Assembly (NCBI GenBank): GCA_016490735.1
Contig: JAEMWC010000455.1
Location: 257,501 to 321,500, forward strand
Direction: 5' to 3'
Length of the DNA: 64,000 bases
Origin: Pachyseris speciosa
Lineage: Eukaryota > Cnidaria > Anthozoa > Scleractinia > Pachyseridae
How positions within the stretch are numbered: position 1 is the first letter of the stretch; each line of letters opens with the position of its first letter. Shown here piece by piece: positions 13,601-23,757 of the stretch. Under the pieces are notes generated by a model. It was not told where the DNA came from, made no database searches, and saw only the letters and a list, made by a program, of their open reading frames with translations. The position numbers were made by a program, and so were the translations under genes.

Positions 13601-16600
13601 TACCAGTTCACTTTTACAGCAAACAGTTAGACATCCAAAAGCATCTTTCACATTGTGCAGTTCCCGCCGAAAACAATACAGAACGCTGCTCGCTTCCACG
13701 GAGAAACCCCAACAAAGATGCCATGAAAATCGCTCCTTTCAAATCGTATGGTATTAATTAATGTCCTGGCAAAATCCAAGGTATATTTCCACACTTTCAT
13801 CCCGAAATGAAGACACTCCACTTGAAATTTGCGCGCTTTTAGTTTAAACTGAGAAACAGTGATTGAGTCCGACTGAATCACCCGTTATAACACGAGATGG
13901 TCACAAAACAGCAACAATACACATCTTGTCTCAAATGTCCCATGGGACTGCGACCGTCATGTTCCAACTCCGTGCTGCGAGAAATTAAAACTTTTATCCA
14001 TTTGCTATCGTAATTTTGCTTCTAAAGAATTGTGTCTACTATTTTCTTTTTCTCGATAAAGAATATTTATTGCGGATTAAATTAGGACCCCTCGTGTTTT
14101 TGGAACGTGAAAGATTCAGTTTGTTGCTCAACATGTGGAGCGTGCTTTTGTTATCTTTTATCTTGATGAACGATATATGCATTCCAGAGCTGGGAACTGC
14201 TGCATGCTGCATGAAATTAACTTGAAACATGAAGTTGACCTTGCAGTGGACTTATCCTCGTGATGTTGGATGGACTTTGCTTGGGCTAAATGACAAACTA
14301 AAGGAATCCATCTACCGTATGTGATAGGTGTTGTGTTTTATGATGGTGTGCGGCTATGAGATCTTTGTATTATAAAAAAAAATACTTAGGTTTCGTTAGC
14401 TTCCAGTTAGGTTATAATTTGGTTGATCCCAGTTATTTTGAGGACCAAACAAATGTCAAGCTTTGCAAGGCCGATTAAATTAGCTACCTAGACACAGCTA
14501 AACAGTAATCAATCCCACTGAAAAAATTGCTATAATTATTGTGTGTTACTTTAAACCCAACGAAACCTTATTTTTTATGGTTTAACTTTTTTAACCTAAC
14601 AAATTCGATGCTAGGCTTTCGTTTGGTTTGTGTAAGGCCAAATCAGGCTTGATTTAGGCCTGAATAAGGCTTTGTCAGGCCAGACATCAGTGAGACATTT
14701 TCGTATGGAGAAACAGACAGGTGGCTGGCAGCCATTGATGATCGATCAAACGGCTCACATATAACGTGTCGGGGCCTCCGGCTTCTAAAGCGACCTTAAT
14801 CTACGACTTAAAATTTTTTGCCTGCTTTAAGGTCGTAGCGAGCTCAACATGAGAGCCTAAATAACAGCCCAAAGAAATTTTGGTTCTCATTTGGCTCATT
14901 AACTGTCAACCAAATTTATGACCTAATATATTTTGCCTGCTTTTGGTCCTTTTTTGGTTAACGGCAAACCAAATAACAAACAAGATTTTTTTGGCTCAGG
15001 CTGTTAGGTTCAGTTTTGGTTGGTCTTTTGCCCTATGTTTCCATTTAAGGCCTTTTTAAGGCCTTATTTTGGTTCAGTCAGACCATAAGATTTCGTACGG
15101 GGCGGCACGAGTTGAAGAGCGATGTTGCCTATTTTACCACCCGCACAAGAAACTTGTTGTGCAACAATTTTCATCGTTTTATGTTGCAACAACATGTTGC
15201 AGAAAGTAGAACAGCCTTCTACATTGTGCAACAAAATCGGGGAGTGTTGCGCGAGTGGTAAAACAGGCAACATCGCTCTAACTCGTATTGCAACAACGTT
15301 GCGTGGAAAGTTGCACAAATTTGTTGCCCATATTACTGACCCTCACAACACGGTCGTGCTTGTATTGTAGCAGCTGAACTGGCCTTAACACTTATAGGCA
15401 AATTGCTTGCAAAATCCAAACATAATAAATTACTCAGGCTGTGAATTCTCACCAAGCATTGAATGTTAAGTGTAGTATAATATGTTCAGGTCAATAGCTG
15501 GGTCCATGTCTTCGCCTCCCTCAGCTCTCCAGGCAATGTCACCCCCCAGCAGTGCCTTGTCCAGCCCTGTCATCCTCTCCAGCCCACCACCCACTGGAAT
15601 AACTTGTTGCACAGTAAGTGAAATATACATAGCGTTAACTGCACGATTTAGTGTTTGGCCAGGTAAGTCAGGTAGTTTCCTCAAAACACCTTATCAGCAA
15701 CCCTGGTGCTATTGGCTAGCAATCAACAGAAAATGATAATGCTACATGTACTTTCACAGAATTCAAGATAGTAACTTGAGTCCTATCATGGCTGAAAAAA
15801 ATCCCCTAGCCTGACAGCCAACAGGGACAGCAAAGTTTGGGATTATATGGGATTAGCAAATTTGGCCATTTGCTATCATGAGAGACTAGTATGTTACTTG
15901 ACTTGTTACTTGACTGTATGCCAAAACATCTGGACCAAATTTTGCTGAAAGCAAAACAAGGATTTGTTACAGATGTTCTGTTAAAATACTTTGGACATCT
16001 TGAAATATGGTCAGCAGGGAAAGAAAAAATACTTCACATTTTGTGTCCGTACCAGGTGGCCACTCGAGAAGTAGGAGAGAGAGCTGGTAAAAGAGAGTGG
16101 TACTAGGGTGATCAGAGCATGTACAAGGGAAGTAAGCCTGCTGCTTGTTGCACTCAAACATTTTGAATGGGCATTACACTTCCTCTATATGTAAAAAATC
16201 TTTGCATAGTTATATCAAATGTGCAGTGCATTTGTGTTCGTCTTTATCTCAGTGGGTGGATATCTGGTATTTAACAGTGGCTTTTACATTTTTGTCACAT
16301 TTGCTGAGACTCCCCTTTCAATGTGCCTAATAAATAATATTGTTAGAACAATGAATTAAATTGGAATGTCGGGCCATGGACTTGTTTCCATAAACCTTAA
16401 AGTTTATGTTGTTTGCCTTTTTGAAATTGCACTTCTTTGTGTTAGTTGTGAGTCACATGAGACAATTTTCTCAAATTTGCTGATTTGTTTAAATTATGGA
16501 GCAGTTGTTGTGTTTAAAAGTAGGTGTAAAAATGTTAGTTGTTTGCAAGCTATGGTACAGCTTTAAACAAAACCTCTCAACACCTTTCAGGAACTTACAT

Positions 16601-19600
16601 CAGAATCAACTGTTGAAGAAACAAGAGTTTGGTTGCAGAATAACAGATTTCAAAACTACCTCACCATGTTTGCTAATTACACAGGTTGGTAAAAAAAAAG
16701 TACAGTGTTCGTTTTTTAATGAGTGCAATTACCAATAAACACTTGTGTAAAACAAGAGAATAAACTGTAAATGGTTTATGTTTCATCTCAGGTGCAGATC
16801 TCCTCAGATTATCCAAGCAGGACATGATTCAGATCCTTGGGCCTGCTGATGGCATTCGCTTACACAATTCCCTTCAAGCCAGGTGGTTATTTGGTATTTT
16901 GTTACAATGACACGTCTTTTGTCTGGTCAGAATATTTTTGTCCAAGTATTTGTATGACAGCATACAAAAGAATCAATCTTGCACGCATTTAGCACGCTTA
17001 AATTTTATGATGCCACTTCCCTCTAATGGAGAATATATATACCGGGGGAGGGGGGGTACTCCCTTATATGAGCTATATACCGTAGGTATGTGCGGCCCCA
17101 AAGGGTATGGTTTTTTTAGCCATTTTGGCCTGAAATAGGGTATCAATTTTGACCATTTTGGTCTTAAATCAGGTCTAGTTTGTGCACTCAAGTCTTGAAT
17201 TGGGTATGTTTTTTAGGAGAAGCTACTTCATCACTAGGCGATAACACCATCAACAAAAACCCTTCTTTTTTGTCTGTTAATTATGTTTACGCCAACCATG
17301 TACGTGAAATAGGATGGTCTGAAATAGGGTATCAAATTTTTGGTCAGGTCTGAAATAGGGTAGGAAAAATCACAGATTTTGGTCTGAAATAGGGTAAGGG
17401 TTTGAGGAAGTGGGCCGCACACTCCCACCCAAATTTTCTGGTAGACCCCCTCCGGGTATATATGCTACTTATTGAAATCCAGATCAAGACATTTGTCACC
17501 TGAACCGTGTTGAATGATCTGCTCTCCCATGGGTCTCCTGTGGCTCAGTGGTAGAGCGTCCGAACTAGTAATCGGAAGGTCATAAGCTCATAGACTGCAG
17601 TTGGGAGTCCCAACTCTGAATTGACAGAACAGAAAAAAAAATGCATCTTTCATTACTTTTTCATGCTGGGTGGGAGGTGTCCTTTGTCCATCCTGGACTT
17701 TGGTCATATGAAGAAGAAATTGGTTAGAACCCACCACCTGAGGTGTAACCTTTATCTGTTATTTTTCCCATCTATTAAGAGCCGCTCGTCCACTGCTGAC
17801 AGTGTACATTTGCCTGGATTCTGCGCAACAAAACTCGGGGATGAAAGAATACCATGCAATGTATCTCGAGGCACTAAATCTTGGTGAGCTTCGGAATAAA
17901 CTGGCTCTGAAATGTAATCTTGGTGTGGAACAAGTTGTCGCTATATACAAGTGAGTTTCTGATAGTTTTAATAGTGTCTTTGAAATTCATGGCAAATAAA
18001 TTAAGAAATAAATAAATAACAAATATCGTGAGCATGGGATATCTTGGCATTCTAAAGGAATTAAAAACATATTTCTAGGGGGCAGGATGGCCGAGTGGTT
18101 AGGGTGATGGATTTCATTGCGGTTGCCCGGGTTCAAATCCCACTCTGGCCGCTAGCTGGTCTTGTTCCGGGTAGTCCCTGGTTCAAGTCCTCGGTCATCC
18201 TTGTAAATAGCCAACTGGTTTGCCTCCGGCCAGATGGGATTCTTATCATGTGGAGTTTATTTGCATTATTTGTTTCTGTAATTATTTGTGGGCCACAATG
18301 GAAACTACTGGGCTACCAGTAATTGTGTCACCCCTACAACGATTATTGATTGATTGATTGATTGATTGATTCAACGTAAAACCAACTAATACGGGCCTCT
18401 TACTCCGCTACCAGAGCCACGTTGATAATCGGTACAAGCGCAGTCTAATTACCACCATGTTAGATCGACCTTACCGCATTTCTTCCGACTGGTCGTACTT
18501 CTCACAAGAATGCGATCGACTTGAGACCGTATTCTTAAAGCTTAAGTACCCGAAGCACTTATTCAATTTGGCTGTCAGGCAATTCGTAGATTTCAAAGTA
18601 TCAGACCAGAAGCACACGCCATCAACCGAAACGACTACACCCATCCGAGTTATCATACCATTTAAAGATCAGGCCTCTGCTAATGTAGTGAAGAAACGTC
18701 TCACAGACCTTAGCTCAAAAATCAAGACCACAATTCAGCCCGTGTTTATCAGCAGCCAGCCACTGTTAACCAACAATGCCTAGTTTATGAAGTTCATTGT
18801 AACCTGTGTGATGCAGGATATGTTGGTTGCATTCGCGGCCACCTCCACGAACGCATTGATGGGCACAAACAAAAATCGTCGTCAATTTGTAAACATTATT
18901 TGAGCGAACATAACTCGAACGTACCTCCTTGTCTTTCAGAACAATTTCACGTGCTCACTAAATGTTCTAACAAATTTGACTGCCTCAGTGCTCGACCTTA
19001 ACTTTTTAACTTACTAGTCCTTAGGCTAGTGAGGTTTGAAATTTACTAGCCAACAGTCATCACCTGGTAGCCAAGCCTGGGCTTGAAATTTTGAGCACAG
19101 ACTGGGAAAGTTCAAATTTTGCTTCCATATAAACAACATCAAAACGTTTTTCCATTTTCTGTCTAACTTCGTCTGACACAAGAAGAAGAGCTGTTGGTAG
19201 AGGAGCCTCCAAAGGCCTTACCTTTGCACGAATTGCTTCCTGAGCCTGGATATGTCCTGTGGACCTCGCATGACTTTTCAAGGACTCGATTTTAAAATTG
19301 GAGCATCCACTGATGAAACTAGAAGAGTCATTTGACTTTGTGGACATTCCTGGCAAGTGTGACAGAACATTTTCCCATCTGTGTAATAGACCCAGAGGAA
19401 TGTTGCTTTCCATTCGGGATGAAAGTGTCGGGCTACTTTAGCAAGCGGGTATGAGCTTCAGTCGCTTGTCCATTCAGCACTCGAAGGATTTTTCTGTTTT
19501 GAGTTGCTTCGTTGTGCTTCATCTTCCTTGGCTTCCTTGTCATCACGCTGCTTCTTCTTAGGGGTATCGCATTTCTTGAAAATAAAGTCTATCCTCTTCA

Positions 19601-22600
19601 TGCTGATCAAGGCTCCGATCAAAATCAAAGACGGTGACGATCACGTTACAAGAAGGCGGCCTGTCCGTCAATTTCTGGGTTCCACTAGTGTTCACTCCTC
19701 CTACCCATCCTACACACCACAAAGTTTGCAAAATGCAAGATAAGTTTCTTAATTTATTTTTCTCCGTCGTGATCAACGAAAACAGATTTTTTCCCTTTAT
19801 TGTCTTTCCAAAACCTTTTCTACCTTGACTAGCCCGGTGGCTAGTTGTTCTGAAACTTTACTAGCCCAGTCCCATTTTTTACTATCCGTGGGCTAGTGGA
19901 CCACCGCTAAGTTCGAGCACTGTTGCCTAATTATGTATCAGTCAATTCCAAAAGCGCCCATCCCCCCACCCCCACCCCCACCCCCCCGGGCAAACACCCG
20001 GGCATTTAATTTTTTGGAAAAAACTGATCAAATGCCCCGCTGTGTTTCCAGTTTAGACGGTCAAATGCCCCACTGTTAGGGCCTCAAAAAGCAAAAATCA
20101 AGTGTAAATCTATAGCAAATCACCCGTTGCATGAAGCACTTTGGCATGCTCCCCGCTCATAACGAATATTTTATTCTAAAATCGCTTACCTTTTTCAATT
20201 CAAATCCGAAAATTCTTTTCCAATCTCTTTTGTGGGCACTCCACACTTTGAATAAAGGCATATCAACTGTATATTTAGTAAACCTACCTACGCGGAATCT
20301 TGAAGTGAAGGGAGTGAAGCGGTTCCCGTGTTGAATGAATGAATTTTTTCGCGCGAAAGACGCGCGAAACCCTTTAGCTGGCAACCGCCGACCAATGTTT
20401 AGCCGATAGTCAAATGTCCCACCGTGCGGGACAAATTTCGGATCAAATACCCGGGATATGCCCCCGGGGGGGGGGGGGAGGGGGGATGGGCGCTTTTGGA
20501 ATTGACTGATACATTAAGGAGATGTTTTTTATAAGAAAACTTAGAACATCCCTAAACGGACTCGATTCGCGCAAAGGTATTAACGAACTTGTGATCCTTT
20601 GTTATTATGCTAATTTGTAGAGACTGTATGAAATCAAATCTTCGCATTTTTTATTCACTTTGCCTGTATTTGTAGGAATTGAATCGTGCATCATCAATCT
20701 TATTGTTTAGTTGTTTTTTAATCGATATTTTCAATCACTTTTTAGACAAGGTCCAACGGGAATATACGTACTAGTGGGTGATGAGGTAAGCACCGACCTC
20801 ACGTTTTTACTAGGGACTTTAAAATCAGGGAATTACTTTGACTCGGAACATCTTTTTTTCCACGCTCTTTGGCCATGGGTTGAGTGATCCAGAGAGGGGG
20901 TGGGTCATCAGATAGAAACCGCAATTTTAATATATGATAATGACATTTCATTACAATGAAATAAAAGAAAAGACCCCATCATATATTACAAATACGCACA
21001 GGATATAAAGCAAATCCTGCGTTACAAACTGTGCAATAAATTAATTAATTTTGGGGGTTAACTATTGCACGTCTTCTAACGCAGGATTTACGTTATATCC
21101 TGTGCGTATTTGTTTCTGGGTGTTTTTTGTTGTTCACACCCTAATTTGAACGTGCTTTATACTGTAAACGTTCAGTATCAAAGTAGTTCAATTTGAAATC
21201 TTGTTAAATCCGTGAAGTCTGTGGGATCAGACGAAACAGGTCGGATAATAAACGAAGTTGACAAGAGTTGTTGCTGTGTGCTGCTCACTAGTTTTTGTTT
21301 AAAAAAATAATAAAAAAAAGGTGTTCCGATCACGTGGATATAGTGCAGTGCGGCTAACCAATAAAATGAGGTGCTATTACGTATTAAAACATGCAAATAA
21401 TTGAAACAAAATATATTATAAAAAGAAGGAGAAAGATAAAGTGCTTTTAGCTAAACGTCAATCAACACAATCAAAAGTCCATACAAGACCTTTTCCAACC
21501 AGAAATCGTATATGATATTAGGGAGGGTCATGTAATTTTCAACTTCATTTAGGGTGGGCCACTCAGTTTTGTGTCAAAAGAAGGGGTGGGGCATGTCATG
21601 TTTATACCACACAATTCCAAAGGCTCCGCCCTCCCCTCCACCCCCCCCCCCCCCCCTTTTCCTTTTTGACCAGTTTAATTTATATCTCTGTAATATTGTG
21701 CGGCGCTGTGTTTAGCACTGGGACTACATTTACATCGGAGGTTGTTCCATTTCAATAGTTTATCTTTGTTGTTTTAGATGGTCAGAAATTTTATGGATGA
21801 AGGACATTTTATTGTTCAGCTTGTAAGAGGTAAGTTAGCGGGTTCACTTGAGTGTCGAAAGTCTGGGCAGTAACCAGACGAAAGTTGTCTCCGAGGCAGT
21901 GGGTACAAAAAACACCTCTTTAATACTCATTTATTGTTTTCTCAATAATTATATAGCCTCTTAGGGAAACATCGAAACATGATTAACGGTACGCCTCTGT
22001 GAAAATACCCAGGCTGACTATTTTTCGCACACACAAGGAAGGATTTTGTCGCACACACAAGGAAGAAAAAATATAGCTTAAATTCAAAATTTTTACCGAG
22101 GCAAGTGCCTCGGTTCGCCTCATCAGAGACTAGCTACGGACCTGAAAGTAATTCCTGTTTACTTTGGTTTTACGTTTCTTCGCTCTGTTTTTGGTTGGAA
22201 AAATCTCGCGCCACTTTCCCAGCCAATAAGAAGAAAAACCAAAGCCAATCGTGACCTGCTTGCACGCGCGGATTTCCCCGCGCTTTACGGCGGCTACGTG
22301 CTTTACGTGCGGCTACGGCTACGGCTACGGCTTCGAATTCTGATTGGTTCCTTACGCTCCTTGAGTCTGTTGCGATTGGCTAGAGTAATTGCTTTGGTTT
22401 TGTTGACCATTTACCAAGAAATCCGGAATACAAATGAGAGCCTATTTTAGTCTTCCCGAACGGAAAATTCCCGGAGAGAACGGGATTTCTTGAAAGGTAG
22501 TCCAAAATTTCCAAAACGAATTTCCGAACGGAAATGTACGTTCCATTTATTCATTTATACCAGTTCCAGGCCTTTCGGCTTGGATCGCTCTGTAAACCTG

Positions 22601-23723
22601 ACCTTTGGGAGTGTTCGTGGAACTTGAACACTCGCGTCTCATAGAAATTTAGTTTTCATTTGGGTTTTTGATTTCTGCAACCGTCGACCAACCGGTTTTT
22701 CCGATCAAATGGTAAACAACTGGGTTTACGACCTTCAATTGAAAAGCGCACTCAGCAGAGCTGTCACTAATTCTCAAGTTCTGGGGACGTTCAATAACTT
22801 TTGTTTTCTTTTTACTATATATATGCGCATTGCACTTTTGGCTGGAATTGCACAGAGTTGTTTGGGGCTGTTAACTGTCTGCTCCAAGGGCATAATTGTT
22901 GGCTTGTTGTTTATTGACAATTAAGTGCAAATTAATAGACAAACAAAACAGGCTTCTCTTTTAGCTCCAACTTTTTATTGTTCTTGTCCACGGCGTAGCT
23001 ACAAACAATGAAAAATGTGAGAACTTCTGCTTTTCCAAAAATTAGTGCAAACCTCTACTTTTGAGGTTGTGTAAACGTTTTGTGTAAAGCTGTTTATGTA
23101 ATGTTCGTACTTTCTGAATGACAAATATAAGAACTGATCGAAAATTGCAATGTTATCTTTGTCGTCTTATTGTTAGAGAAAGACAACACATATCAAGTGA
23201 TTCTGAAGTGACAACAGGAAGATCAAATAGAAGAAAAATAGAGCACCAGGCCTGTGCCCATGATGACAGTCAGTTTTAAACAGAAGTGTGGACTTCGTTT
23301 TAACGTCATTGACAAGGTCCCATCGTGTACATCAAGGCAATATAGCTGAACATCAGCTCTGGTATTGGGACAACGATAGGAATCAACACCATCACTGATC
23401 CAACGTTGTGGACATAGTTGAAATACATATACATCAGGAGTTTTCCAGCAATAACTGATATTGCACCAGCTAATGGAGGCCACCAGTGGCCATCGTAGAA
23501 CCAACAGCTTCAGTGTTTTGTATAGGTGTCTTTCAATTAATCTGGCATTCAGCGATCGATAGAGATTTTGAGGGAAATTTCTGCCTTCCCTCGTGTTCAG
23601 AATTAGGACTCTAACGCTTATCTGGAAACGTGGAAAAGGTTCCTGGATGAAGCAAAGAACAGATGCAAAGCTGGTCTGGATTTGGGTGTCGTTTTCTTAA
23701 TTGGCCGTTTCCGAATTATCTGA

Positions 23724-23757
<34 letters not shown>

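Larger units (their letters stand above)
18374..20640 (+). mobile_element. Penelope-like element fragment, interrupted twice
   Basis: From 18374 the frame encodes the end of a Penelope-like reverse transcriptase ([39 protein letters not shown]) and the linker. After a frameshift near 18780 a GIY-YIG domain follows ([28 protein letters not shown]). The ORF is cut at 18986 by a hAT-like element and again at 19938 by a GC-rich TIR element, then resumes at about 20512 ([19 protein letters not shown]). The 5' end abuts the SINE tail at 18371. It is a dead copy in a TFCP2 intron. Confidence 0.75.

Noticed and set aside
18078..18160. tRNA-Leu/Ser gene
   Set aside because: Only the promoter boxes are conserved, and the sequence continues into a SINE body with an (ATTG)n tail.
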